DNA of 64,000 bases from Chrysogorgia sp. JL179-B06 (taxonomy: Eukaryota > Cnidaria > Anthozoa > Scleralcyonacea > Chrysogorgiidae). Under the pieces are notes generated by a model that was given only the letters and a program-made list of their open reading frames with translations, was not told where the DNA came from and searched no databases. The stretch lies in the NCBI GenBank assembly GCA_035772405.1, contig JAYKKM010000310.1:1083001-1147000 (forward strand), in the 5' to 3' direction. The position numbers and the translations under genes are program-made. How positions within the stretch are numbered: the stretch's first letter is position 1; each line of letters starts with the position of its first letter. Positions 19,139 to 29,889 of the stretch are shown in pieces.

Positions 19139-19978
19139 AGTGAGGGTATGCCTAAATATTCGACCAGTCGTTCGATTCGTCCAAGACTTCAATTGGTCCG
19201 GTCGTGATGAGTGGTTAAGTCTTAGTAATGATGTCTTGTGGTGTAGTGTGAGGGTATGCCTAGATATTCGTCCGGTCGTTCGATTCGTCCAATTGGTCTG
19301 GTCGTGACGAGTGGTGAAGTCTTGGTAATGATGTCTTGTGGTGTAGTGTGAAGGTATGCCAAAATATTCGTCTGGTCGTTCGACTTGTCCAATTGGTGCG
19401 GTCGTGACGATTCGTCCAAGACTTCAATTGGTCCGGTCGTGATGAGTGGTTAAGTCTTAGTAATGATGTCTTGTGGTGTAGTGTGAGGGTATGCCTAGAT
19501 ATTCGTCCGGTCGTTCGATTCGTCCAATTGGTCTGGTCGTGACGAGTGGTGAAGTCTTGGTAATGATGTCTTGTGGTGTAGTGTGAGGGTATGCCAAAAT
19601 ATTCGTCTGGTCGTTCGACTTGTCCAATTGGTGCAGTCGTGACGATTCGTCCAAGACTTCAATTGGTCCGGTCGTGATGAGTGGTTAAGTCTTAGTAATG
19701 TCTTGTGGTGTAGTGTGAGGGTATGCCTAGATATTCGTCTGGTCGTTCGATTCGTCCAATTGGTCTGGTCGTGACGAGTGGTGAAGTCTTGGTAATGATG
19801 TCTTGTGGTGTAGTGTGAGGGTATGCCAAAATATTCGTCTGGTCGTTCGACTTGTCCAATTGGTGCGGTCGTGACGAGCGGAACGAGTGGTGAAGTCTTA
19901 GTAATGATGTCTTGTGGTGTAGTGTGAGGGTATGCCTAGATATTCGTCCGGTCGTGACGAGTGGTGAAGTCTTAATAA
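19139..19978. repeat. Complex satellite with 235-bp higher-order unit
   Basis: Each higher-order unit has a 98-bp block (gtatgcctagatattcgtcc ... ggtgaagtcttggtaatgat) and a 137-bp block (gtatgccaaaatattcgtct ... with an inserted gattcgtccaagacttcaat). The blocks are themselves related and built from gattcgtcc/ggtcgtgacgag words. About three and a half cycles are present and the last is truncated. Long minus-strand frames across it repeat every 235 bp and are not genes. Confidence 0.85.
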
Positions 19979-20154
19979 TAATCTTTAATTAACTACCCAC
20001 ACGGTGTTCAATAATCGTAAATACCAAATACGTTACCCCTTCCTTGTATGAATAGTTAACAATGCTCACGTTATGTTAATGACACACGCTAAACACATAT
20101 TGAATTATCTAGGTACTTTGGCATATCGCAGATCGGAGGGGATGGAATCAGTAG

Positions 20155-20216
20155 CTACCCCGCAACCTTGTCCCCAGGGTATCTCGCCTCCAGGGGTGGA
20201 CGAGGTTAGCTATCCT
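20155..20216. repeat. GC-rich foldback (aaccttgtcccc/ggacgaggtt)
   Basis: Imperfect hairpin between aaccttgtccccaggg and caggggtggacgaggtt with ctcgcc words between them, in a GC-rich island of otherwise AT-rich sequence. It may be a tiny MITE or the end of one. No coding motif in 20000-20640. Confidence 0.4.
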
Positions 20217-20725
20217 TCCGATAGGGCCGAGCCACGATGCTAATTCTACCGACAGGGCACACAACCCCCCAACCAACAGAACCTCCTCCATCCCGCGATC
20301 TGCAAAGTCACCCGTCTAAAACGGGGAAAGAAACAAAACTATGAAGAAGAAGTACATGTACTGATGTAGATTGGTACTTACCCAAGTTGAAGAGCTCACC
20401 GTACAATATGCCAAGCATCGACGGATGCAAATCTAGCTGACGCGAAGGAATCAAACTGCGATATTTGAAGAAGAAACAACGTAAAGGGGTGGGAGAGGGC
20501 AGGACGTAGCGAACGATCGGTGAGTAAGCCGAATGCCATTTGAGCCAGTGTTTATATACGGTAACGAAGGACCCGGAGTCCTGGGACCCACATGAGAGAT
20601 ACCGCTGACACTGTTAAACGTTAACTTCTTTTATTATGATATAATAAAATACATTTATCCATCCTAAGAATAAAAATACAATGGATTTACAAATCATTTG
20701 ATAAAAAAATTATACAATTAACTAT

Positions 20726-21214
20726 TTAAAATATTGTTAAATACTCTACGTTTAAAATATTCAGTTGGACAGCCAGGAGCCTGGCTGCTCTGGGAATAAA
20801 TGAATTTGAATGTCTATTTGTTCCCGAGATTGATATAGGAAGAGGAGGAAGTGGGCTGGGCTTTGCTCTTAGATTATATTTATGAGTTGTTGGATTTGTC
20901 ACAAAGATACGATTTGGGTGTTCATTATCATTTAGTATCCTTGTAGCTTCACGTTTGGTAGCATTCTCCCTCCTCTCCTTCAAAGTGGACAAAGTAGCTC
21001 TTGTGATCCCAATTATGTCCAGGCTTCTATCTTGCACGTGCTGTAAGTCTGCTGCCAGATATTTTAGTAGACCTCCCCATACTGGTGATGCATATTCAAG
21101 AAGCGGGCGAATTTTAGTACAATATACTTTTACACCAATCTCACTTGGTAGATTTGCCTTTCTACATTCACGCAGATAATATAATCTCTTGCTGGCTTTC
21201 TTGAAATTGACCAA
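20726..21214 (-). pseudogene. LINE RT C-terminal region
   Basis: 162 codons: KRLYYLRECRKANLPSEIGV, YASPVWGGLLKYLAADL, then the conserved QDRSLDIIGI and KREATRILNDNEHPNRIF blocks and a basic tail. In the family this region follows the RT palm. It ends at a natural-looking stop at 20726. Confidence 0.8.
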
Positions 21215-21356
21215 TTTTGTAAACCATCGAGTACTGTTTGCATATTTGATTTACAGCTCCTAGGGACACTTTCGAATACCGTACAATCGTCGTCATATTT
21301 GCACAAACTAATACGTTCCTGCATATTCTAGGGTATGGAATCTTCGAAATCATCAA
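21130..21356 (-). pseudogene. LINE RT catalytic motif region
   Basis: Two overlapping frames cover the RT palm. One contains SLCKYDDDCTVFESV, where most active relatives have YADD; the Ala is Asp here. The frame shifts several times between this point and the upstream RT piece. Confidence 0.7.
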
Positions 21357-21547
21357 TAAATATATTAAACAGGAGAGGAGAGATGACAGATCCCTGTGGT
21401 ACTCCAGCAGGGCAGGGCTTTATTGTTGACAGAGGACCGGGAAGCTTCGCTTGTTGTGTTCTATTGTGAAGAAAACTTTAATCCACTGCCACAAACTCTT
21501 GTTAATGTTCTTTTTCTTTAGCTTTGATAGAAGTATAGAATGATCGA

Positions 21548-23020
21548 CTAAATCAAAAGCTTTACTGAAATCGATAAATAAGGCGTGGATATCTTTCTTC
21601 CCGTTCGGTCTAAAGTCTGTGTCATTAAACCAAGTTTGTGTGATGTTAATAAGAGCAGATACAGTCGATGTCCCTGTGAAAAAGCATGTTGATTTTTTCT
21701 AACTGTTAGATAATCTTTATTTAGAGATATCTGAACTTTTTCCAGTACTTTGCCAAGAACGGGCAACACCGAAATCTGTCTAAAGTCCGTCTTTATGTCT
21801 TCAGGTGGATGGACTTTAGGTATAGGACTAACAATGGCGTGTTTGTATAATATAGGATATTTCCCATCAACGATGCTTGTACAAATAATATCATGGGTAA
21901 CAACCGATAGTTCCTCCGCGAAATTCTTCAGTATCCATGCTGAAATGTTGTCAGCTCCTGTTGCTTTTTGAGGATCAAGTTTTCTCAAGATCTTGCTAAC
22001 TTGTCCTATGCTTGGAAGTCGAGGAGGATTATCTGGCAGGCCATCAGGTTCGACCAATGGAGCAGCAGGACTGCAATCTTTCCATGGTTCAATGAAGATG
22101 TTTTGAAGTTTTTCCACAATTAAACACATATCCTGAGGTGACGGAGTCGATAGGTTAGAGTTTATTGGACTTGCACCACATAGACTATAAACAGATTTAA
22201 ACCACTTTGATGGATTATTGGTGCGTGTGCCATCCACTCTATTCTGATAGTATTTCAGTTTAGCCTTAGAGATTAATTTGGATGCCTTCTCACGCAGCTG
22301 TTGATATTTCACCATATTTCCTTTACTATAAGCCTGTTGTCTCTCCATGATGACACTTTTAATATAAGGGGATGACAACCATGGCTTATCGTTAGGGTGC
22401 ATTCGTATTTTTTTCTCGGGCATAGTGTCATCCAAAATATTTACCATATATCGGGTAAATATATCAACCTTTTGATCTACATCCCGTGCATTTAACACTT
22501 CATCCCAGTTTTGTTCATTCATAGTTCTTACATTCCACAAAGTTGCTTTCAATTTCATCCGTACTTTTGGTTTCATTAATAAACATTGATGATCAGACTT
22601 CCCCAATGGTGGAAGATGTGATGGTGGAAGATGTGTTGCTGGATTATATAAACTTGCCATATTTGTGAGCATTTGATCGAGTACATTGTTACCACGCGTA
22701 GGCGCGTGGACCAGTTTTCGTAGATTAAACCTTCGGCATAAACTGCTTAGATCCAATTGATTGAAGTCTCCTGCCAACATAATACCCACTGATGGATTGT
22801 CAATAAGCACCGTATCTAAAGATTGAGTTAGATAGTTAGTCATATCTTTCCCCTCAGCAACCGTTTTTCCAGGGGGGTAATAAACACCAGCAGCAAACAT
22901 ACAACTGAATGGTCTAGGAAGTCTCTTGGGAAATAACTTAAGCCATAGTACTTCTCTTTCATCATCTTCCAAATTTTTTAGGTGCTTTGATTTCAGATCA
23001 TTCCTAATATAAATTACCAC
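21548..23020 (-). pseudogene. LINE APE endonuclease and RT N-terminal part
   Basis: 490 codons. Residues 1-150 carry the APE-type endonuclease motifs AGDFNQLD and KSDHQCLLM (catalytic Asp/Asn and Asp-His). Later residues carry the RT start (KILRKLDPQKATGADNISAW, YKHAIVSPIPKVHPP). The expected FRQISVLPVLGKVLEK block is present, with FRQ for YRP. The frame ends near 21548, before the palm. Confidence 0.85.
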
Positions 23021-23041
23021 TCCTCCACCTCGTCGGTTTCC

Positions 23042-23428
23042 TCAGTCTTTGCGATATACAATGTAATTCTCGCCCAACATAACAGCCGACGTCGGTACAT
23101 CATTTGAGAGCCAGGATTCCATAACAATAGCAATTGATGTGCTATTTAAGGTAATAACACATTGAAGTTCATCAACCTTGTTCATTAGATGGCAAGCATT
23201 TGTTAAGAACAAGGAGGGTATCGTAGAGGTTTGTTCATTTCTTGTTATTGGTACTTTCACACAGTTGTCTGGTACATGAATTCTTCGATTTTTGTACTTT
23301 AGTCGTCTTTCAAAGCTGCTCTGTTGAGTAAGGTTGGTGTTATTGTTAGTACAAACTGACCTTGTCGCTTGACTATAATATGTGGTACTAATTTGAATAT
23401 TTCGCTTCACTCCAGTGGATTTAGTCAA
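23042..23428 (-). pseudogene. LINE endonuclease N-terminus
   Basis: 128 codons ending at a stop at 23042 that separates it from the rest. The tail holds SLFLTNACHLMNKVDEL and IVMESWLSNDVP; the Glu in ESWL is the metal-binding residue of the APE fold. Upstream residues are basic and unassigned. Confidence 0.75.
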
Positions 23429-24003
23429 CTCACAAAAACTACGATTTAGCCGATACCTTTAATCCGAGCAACTTTCGAAGCAGATTTTCCACCTCACTTG
23501 CCTCTTGACTTGCACAATATTCCTGCTGATTTAATAGCGTTCCATACCAGTGGAATTAGATGTTTTGCTGGTAATTGTCCTTCGGCTTGACGAGACATTT
23601 CGTGTCGGAATTGAACAGGAACTTTCCACCAACATCGAAGCGACAGGAGATAGTTTCTTGAATAACTGAACATAGTAAATAGAGCACCAGTCCTAAACAA
23701 ACAGCTACTACAAATACGATAGAGAATCAACAACAATAAAGAGTAAGAGCTCTAAAACTAGGCAGCCGATCAGGCGCTCATTACCATAGAGAAGGAGCTT
23801 GTTCTGCTTCCATCCCCAAAGTATGACCAAAAAAAAAACGTCAAGATCTGGCCTAATTATTGACGGCTTTCCTTTAGATAAATCGTGGGATGAGAACCAA
23901 CTTGACAAGCGGCCAGCTGGGGGGAGGAAACCCTTGGTCGTTGACGAACACGTTGTGGTGGCTTCTTACACGGCATTTTGGCTTACGTGGTTGGCAAGAG
24001 CAC

Positions 24004-24140
24004 GGTATATACTTCATGGTAACACTAGACCGGGTTTCCATCTGTTTTTTATACCCCTAAGCATAACATCAAACCATAACCCTAATAATAACCGTAAAAT
24101 ATGGTGGGAGACTATGTATATTACCATGAAGTATATCCCC
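24004..24140. mobile_element. Foldback MITE, copy 2 (7-bp target duplication)
   Basis: 137 bp, GGTATATACTTCATGG at the left and the inverse at the right, flanked by agagcac at 23997-24003 and 24141-24147. The interior, including the telomere-like words, is close to the copy at 4497-4641. It interrupts sequence related to a Crypton-type recombinase. Confidence 0.8.
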
Positions 24141-24141
24141 A

Positions 24142-24276
24142 GAGCACCATGAAATGAATGTTGAATATATTTCCGTTCAAAAGGACGACAACGTTGTCGA
24201 GTTTGTAACGTTTTCTGAAGGAGTAACAACGACGAGACAAAGCAGCTTGCGAGCAAAACCAAGACTTGACATGTAA
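24142..24276 (+). pseudogene. Crypton-type recombinase fragment
   Basis: 45 codons ending at a stop at 24274-24276: EYISVQKDDNVVEFVTFSEG followed by VTTTRQSSLRAKPR. The EF-FSEG-xTxTRQ-L-x-KPR pattern resembles the segment of Crypton-derived (KIAA1958/ZMYM-like) tyrosine recombinases that precedes the catalytic boxes. A possible upstream part (KSWDENQLDKRPAGGRK, about 23870-23920) is separated by the MITE at 24004. Confidence 0.45.
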
Positions 24277-25017
24277 TATCCAGCTGTAATATCCAGCTTA
24301 GTGCTGTAATATCCAGCTTAGTTCTCACCAAGTGGGGTATTTTCAAACAATACTTTAGTGATCACACGAAGTTGGTAAATGCAGACCAGCAACACAAGTC
24401 CTTGAAAAGCTTTGTTCTAGTCACAGTGACGCAAGTAAGACTTTATGGTGTGTGTTCCCGAATTTCTTCCAAATCAAGACAATAAAAACATCTTCACAAT
24501 AGGATGAGCCAACCGACCTTAGATGAACTTGTGCGATTAGTCAAAGTGTTCGAGAGTTTCCATTTAACAAGGCAGTTAGAATGTGGGCTAACAGAAAAAA
24601 ATCGGAGATTAAAATTAGACTGAACGGCAATCTCCAGGGTAAGTGTAACTCAGGTGAATCTTCAATCAGATGGAGCTTTGATTGATTGATAGCTAGAAAA
24701 TGAAAATGGTCTAGGATACTTAAGTTATAGTTGGCTTGGCACTGACAGTAGCTAGTGGATTTAAAGGAGTACTCCAGTCAAAATGCAAGTGGGGTTTATA
24801 TGAAAGATATTACTGGCCTTAGACTAGTCCAGAAGTTTCTTTTGTTAATTCGACTTCGTTAAGGAAATATCGCTCCACAAAATCGGAGAATTTGGCGATT
24901 TGAACGCGGCCATGTTGTCATTTCAGAGTAGGCTCGGATAGTCAGCGGAATCTCGCATATGACGTCACTGCGTGATAAAGCAACAAGCGCCGCTGTTCTC
25001 AAAGTACTATCAACATG

Positions 25018-25137
25018 AGTGATGTCGGATGAGAGTTATTCTGAGGGAGATTTCAATATCGGAGTCCGAAGATGCCAGTCAGGATGATCAGGATGGTGAA
25101 CCAAGTGTTCCTGCTCGACTGAACAACTTGGATTGGT
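25018..25137 (+). pseudogene. Possible first exon of a second transposon gene
   Basis: Plus-strand sequence near the left end can encode an acidic stretch ending GEPSVPARLNNLDW, immediately followed by a consensus donor (gtaagt). Acidic exons ending in a RLNNxDW-type motif before a Cys-rich exon are common in transposon-carried proteins with a P2X7-tail-like domain. No following exon was found, and the beginning requires a frame change. Confidence 0.25.
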
Positions 25138-25679
25138 AAGTTCGAGTCTTTTTGTTGTTAATTTATTGTGTGCTTATCTATCAAAATAACGAATTATCGG
25201 GTTTTCGATCGTTTGACGTCGCTCGGATGTTCACAACTTCACGTCATGAATTCAATGAATTTCAAGGACAAGTCGAAGAAACATCAGACAGACAAGCTGT
25301 TCTCTCATAATTTCAGGTGTATTTGTGAATACTTGGAGACGAGTAAACTAGTAAAGAATTAACTAAATAGTGTTTATCTAACCAGTCATGTCCATGTATC
25401 TTCAGTTTTATTTGCGAAATCTTCACAAATGTTTGTTAATTATAGCTTGTTTTGGTTGTTTGGAATTGGGGCTGTGCATTTCTTTTGTTGTGGCGGATTA
25501 TATTCGATATCAATTTCCCTTCCTGAATATCCATAACATGAGTTAAGTTGGCAAATGTTTTAATGCCTTGATATATGCCACTAAACAGAACAGTAGCTGG
25601 AATTAACAAATTACCAGCAGCTACTCCATTTACTATATACAGGTTGTGTTGGCCATTTAAGGCTGGTAGTCTTCATTAA

Positions 25680-25765
25680 CTAGAGTAAAAGTAACCGGAT
25701 TCATATTGTTTTGCATCCTCATGGGAATACAAAACAATACGAATCCGATTACTTTTGCTCTAATG
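25680..25765. repeat. Small palindrome inside the Kolobok-like element
   Basis: Arms agagtaaaagtaaccggatt... and ...aatccgattacttttgctct pair over about 36 bp around a ten-base centre. It may be a minimal MITE. Confidence 0.7.
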
Positions 25766-25800
25766 TAAACGCAGCTTAAAATGTTTTGTTTTTGCTGTTA

Positions 25801-26061
25801 CTATACCTCCACATTGTTGACAGACTCTGAAAAGCTTTGCAAGTTGGCTTTCAAAAACAATAACCTTTTTTCTTCAGTTACAGTGACCTGGTTCTCTTCA
25901 TTATCATTATCAGTATCATTGTTCTCACCACTACTGTATGGAGCAATAGCATGTGTTGGGATATCAAAATTAGCATCGGATTCATCTTCGCTGCTTTCAT
26001 CGTCAACAACCAATACCTCAGATGTTTGGCCTGCTGTTTGCGATGGAATATGGCTGAACAA
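25801..26061 (-). pseudogene. Transposase linker fragment
   Basis: 87 codons, strongly acidic (DDESSEDESDANFDIPTHA, SSGENNDTDNDNEEN), ending EEKRLLFLKANLQSFSES. Acidic linkers followed by an EEK-hydrophobic block occur between the THAP finger and the DDE core in THAP transposases. The strand and position agree with the THAP fragment to the right. No catalytic core follows. Confidence 0.4.
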
Positions 26062-26553
26062 TAAGTGTGATCTTCCAGAGCACTTTTTTTGTTGTTAGAT
26101 CCTTTTTTGCTGATGGAGTGCTACACATGATTGCTTCCCTTATTCAAAGTAGTATTATCAGCCTGAGTTACCACTGATCTAAAGCATTTTTTGTTTGTTA
26201 AATGAGGTTGAATAGCAATCTCTTCACAGTTCATGAGAATTGGTATTGGTAAAACTGAGGTGCTTTCTTGAATTGTCATTTGTCATTTCACTTATGTCAT
26301 TCTCAATAGCTAATGCCTCTTCTTCTGGCTTCTGTAAATCACAAGTTGCAACTTTTTACATGCAGTCATAATACAAATTAAATATTATATAGAGTTTCTA
26401 CTTCTCACATTTTTGGTGTTGTGCTAATTTTGTTAATTTCTGTTTATATTTATTTACCTCACAAGCTTCAATTTGCCTTATGAAATAAAATATTTGTAAC
26501 CTCAGAGAAACAATTAAATTTGCTGTTATTATTCTTGTATATATTTGAACTAA

Positions 26554-27339
26554 TATAAAGAGCATGCCCAAAGGTATCACGAAAAGCCTCTCCATGGACA
26601 ATTTGTAAGAGGCACTGAACAAATTAGAGATCAGAAATCGTGGGAATGGCTTAAGAGAGGGAAGTTGAAAAGAGAAAGTGAAGGATTTCTCATGGCTGCA
26701 CAGGATCAGGCTCTGCGGACAAACAGTGTGAAGAAACGTATTGACAACCAAGACGTATCTCCAGCATGTAGAATGTGCGGAACGAGGGAGGAAACAGTAA
26801 GTCATATTTTGGCAGAGTGCACTGCGCTGGCACAGAAACAATATAAGTTATGGAGACATGATAGGGTGGCTCAGGTTATCCATTGGAGGTTAAGTGAGAA
26901 ATATGGGCTTACAAGGACAGAGAAATGGTATGATCACAAGCCAGAACCAGTTTGTGACTCAGAAAAGTTCAAGCTGTTGTGGGATTTTAAGATCCAAACG
27001 GACCACCATATTGAACACAACAAACCCGATATTCTGTTACTAAACAAAGAAGAAAGATCTTGCTGGATTATCGATGTCGCCTGCCCCTTTGATACAAGAA
27101 TTGTAAGCAAGGAGAGAGAGAAAGTGGAAAATTACCATGATTTGAAAATCGAAATCAAGCGAATTTGGAACTGTCGGTCGGTTAAAATCATACCGATAAT
27201 TATAGGTGCATTAGGGACAATATCAAAGGGATTTGAAAAGTGGTTGAATCAACTGGAAATACCATATAGTGTGGAAATGCTGCAACGTGTTTGCTTGCTG
27301 GGTTTGGGAAAAATTCTAAGAAAAGTACTGGACACATAA
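26554..27339 (+). pseudogene. Non-LTR retrotransposon C-terminus: zinc knuckle plus restriction-like endonuclease
   Basis: 262 open codons without a start, so 5'-truncated. In order: YHEKPLHGQFVRGTEQI, SWEWLKRGKLKRESEG, a CCHC knuckle CRMCGTREETVSHILAEC, then KPDILLLNKEERSCWIIDVA (a PD...D pattern) and a helical tail with IIPIIIGALGTISKGFEKWL and GLGKILRKVLDT. A CCHC knuckle followed by a PD-(D/E)XK-like nuclease is the layout of R2/NeSL-related LINEs; in those elements it cuts the target. A (TAA)n tail follows at 27425-27446. The fragment lies inside the Kolobok-like transposon. Confidence 0.75.
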
Positions 27340-27424
27340 GAACTGTGCCAGCCACAGGCTGTGGCCCGATGCCCTACAGAACTTCCAATAATGCTTAAAC
27401 TTTCAATAATGCTTCAATCTGCCT

Positions 27425-27446
27425 TAATAATAATAATAATAATAAT
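27425..27446. repeat. (TAA)n tail of the LINE fragment
   Basis: Seven consecutive taa triplets 85 bases after the LINE stop codon. Short-unit tails are typical LINE 3' ends. Confidence 0.8.
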
Positions 27447-27469
27447 GCCTTCGACTGGATGCGCGTATT

Positions 27470-27681
27470 GCATTCTTCTTGGGGTTTTCAAAGGTAAATA
27501 TTGTTGGCACTGGAGAAGGTTTCAAAGTTTTGGCTTTTTGCGGCCACATATTTCGCTAGTCTTCGAACATTTCGCAACCAAACGCTTTTGATCGGTCTGC
27601 GAGACAGCCTGTGTAACTAATACCCATCACTTTAGTCTTTCTCGAATTGTTCGAACACATTGGCACCATACAGTGCGGCAT
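27470..27681 (-). pseudogene. THAP-type zinc finger, degenerate
   Basis: From MPHCMVPMCSNNSRKTK to KAKTLKPSPVPTIFTFENP, with an in-frame TAG at 27556-27558. The first two cysteines and the C-terminal LKP-x-x-VPTIF motif fit THAP DNA-binding domains. The middle is about 25 residues short and lacks the conserved Trp, and the C-x2-H pair reads CEMF, so zinc binding is lost. It sits beside the right inverted repeat, as expected for a transposase N-terminus. Confidence 0.65.
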
Positions 27682-27970
27682 TTTATCAATATTTATCACG
27701 TCTAATTTGCATGCAAAGCGAATCAAAGAGAAGATAGCTTTTTTAATTTCGTTGGTTCTCGCAATGTCACGCAGTGACGTCATATTTGGGACTCCGCTGA
27801 CAATCCGTGCCTGCTTGTAAACATGTAATGGCGGCCTTCAATTTCCAATTTTGAGCAGCGATATTTCCTTAACGAAGTCGAATTAACAAAAGAAACTTCG
27901 GGACTAGTTTAAGGCCAGTAATATCTTTCATATAAACCCCGCTTGCATTTTGACTGGAGTACTCCTTTAA

Positions 27971-29480
27971 ATGTAGTTTTAGTTTACTCTAACTATTTAC
28001 TAAGCCAGGTCCTGTAAATCCAATAGCTAGATTGATCATATCACTGATTGAAGAAACAGGCATGTGATGTGAATGATAATGATTTGATTGTGTTAACTAG
28101 CATTGGCTTGTATCCCCATGCCTTGAACCTTGATCAAAAATCGAATGTATGCATCAATACCTGCCCGAAACAATTTTTGAACGATTCGCAACAGTTCTTT
28201 GTTATGTCATTAAGTTAATATAGTGCATGCGAATAAACTTTAGAACTATACACAATTTGATATATGAAGCCCATACACGACAGGTATTCTTTATGGATCG
28301 CAACGATAGGTTCAACGAAGACCTTAGCCCTTTTTGAATTTTCGCATAGGGCTGTTATGCATGTCATTTTGGGGCTGTTGTGCATAAGCACTGTTAGATT
28401 GATTAATTTCTGTTGTTGAAACATGACATTCCAATATGTGCTCCAAAAAGACTTTGTTCCTTGGCCATTTATTGGCTGTATAATTGTAGAAACATTTGAT
28501 GCTGTTCCAATAATATGAATTGTCAAATTAAGAGCATTTCAAACAGCCTGAATAATTATATTATTACTTATTAGCCCATAGATAATCCAGAGGCAGGGAC
28601 TGGGAAGCTATTGTTTTCGGATGTTTCATCTGTGATATGGCTGGCATTATTCGCTGGCTCATGGGTGCTGATAATACTCGTAGAAAATGGCGGATGCGAA
28701 AGCGAACAAACTGGGATGCTATACTGGAAATCGAATATACTTGCTCAAATAAAATGATGAAATGATAAAATAATATTGAATGTCAGAAGTCTTTTTATGT
28801 TTTCTCTGTTTTTTGATTTTTGATTTCGGATAACAGATCTTGCAACCGTACCTGAACTAATGGACGTATGTTCCTCATTACGTAGAAAGCAAGGTAGACA
28901 TTTCGGTTAAAAATTTAAATTTTGGTACAATTCTCGTAAATCATAGTTAAATGTTATTCCTAACAATTTATTAGACTCTATAATATGTTTTGACAAGAGT
29001 AGTTTACATTTAATACAGCAGTACCTATAAATGCCTATAAACTTTGTATAAAGATGTTGATTAGCATGCCCACATCATTTGCTTAATAAATTGAATTCAA
29101 CCACAAGACATAGTTTATGTTAAATTCTTGTTCTGAGTATGGATATTTAGGAAATATCTGGAGAATATGATTTCGACCCTTTAACAGGATCAAACAGTCA
29201 CAACATGTTGAAAGTGTGCTACAAAAGCGAAATATATTTTTCAAATGTTTATCCCGATCCTTGATAAGCTTTGGAAGCAGCAACAGCAGGTGATTTAAGG
29301 GTATCACCTGCCAGTCAACATGAGAAAATGTGGCAAGCATTTCATATGCTTTGCTCAAATTCAGAGTTTGTCTCAGAATTTGAGATTTACTTATCCTGCA
29401 TTAGTTCACCTAGTACAGGCTTTGTTCAGTCTGAGCCGGAAATGGTCTGAAAATTATTCAGCTGAAAAACAAGGCTGATG
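27971..29480. other. No recognisable gene
   Basis: AT-rich spacer. The minus-strand frames at 28215-28526 and 29083-29358 carry no motif that I recognise. Confidence 0.4.
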
Positions 29481-29489
29481 TGAGCTCTG

Positions 29490-29590
29490 TCAAAGACAGT
29501 CTTAAGGAGACACCAATGACCATTGTAGAAGAGAATATTTTAAGATATGCTGCCGGCTTTGTACCATTCTCCTTAATGAAACCGTGTATA
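29490..29590 (+). pseudogene. Small fragment of a multi-copy gene family
   Basis: Encodes ENILRYAAGFVPFSLMKP, which resembles the L-SYVAGYV-type motif also seen at about 33300 on the minus strand (RGLLSYVAEYVVAKRYQ). This suggests two remnants of one multi-copy family. The function is unknown. Confidence 0.3.
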
Positions 29591-29889
29591 AAGCGTCAAG
29601 AAAATAACAATGAATATGTACAAAAAAAAACGCCTGGGTGCTCTTGAAGTGCAGAATGAAAACGAACAAACAGAATCATTTCTTGAATATACAAAATGCT
29701 GGATAAAAAATAAAACAGAGGTGGTCTCTTTAACTGCAGTGACGATGTGGCTACTTGTTTTTCAGGGCAGTGGAACGCCACTGTAGAAAATACTTCAACA
29801 AAAACTTATTTGTAAATAAAGAGTCATCTGACATCAGACTGCCAGTGTGAGATGCAGTATTTACTGATGTTGCTCTGAAACATTGGACA

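Larger units (their letters stand above)
20640..23428 (-). mobile_element. CR1/L2-type LINE, 5'-truncated and frameshifted
   Basis: A minus-strand non-LTR retrotransposon encoding an APE-type endonuclease and a reverse transcriptase. From right to left: endonuclease N-terminus (23042-23428), endonuclease plus RT (21548-23020), RT active-site region (about 21130-21550) and C-terminus (20726-21214). The 3' end is near 20640, in A/T-rich sequence. Stops and frame changes separate the pieces, so this copy is dead. The C-terminal block (HVQDRSLDIIGI, ERRENATKREATRILND) is characteristic of CR1/L2-like elements. Confidence 0.85.
24765..27966. mobile_element. Kolobok-like DNA transposon with THAP remnants
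   Basis: A 3.2-kb element with near-identical inverted repeats of about 125 bp (left AGGAGTACTCCAGTC..., right the reverse complement), flanked by TTAA (24761-24764, 27967-27970). A THAP-type zinc finger is encoded on the minus strand near the right end, followed leftwards by an acidic linker. TTAA targets together with a THAP transposase define the Kolobok superfamily. A LINE fragment is nested at 26554-27446, most of the transposase is gone, and a small palindrome lies at 25680-25765. Confidence 0.8.

Noticed and set aside
19222..19654. Minus-strand frames repeating GRIERPDEYLGIPSHYTT
   Set aside because: Identical translations at 235-bp spacing are produced by the satellite period.
20085..20400. 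Possible U1 or other snRNA near tacttaccc
   Set aside because: Only a short splice-site-like word matches; the expected stem-loops and Sm site are not present in order.
26398..26841. Minus-strand hydrophobic frame of 147 codons
   Set aside because: It overlaps the LINE zinc-knuckle region on the other strand, which has clear family motifs.
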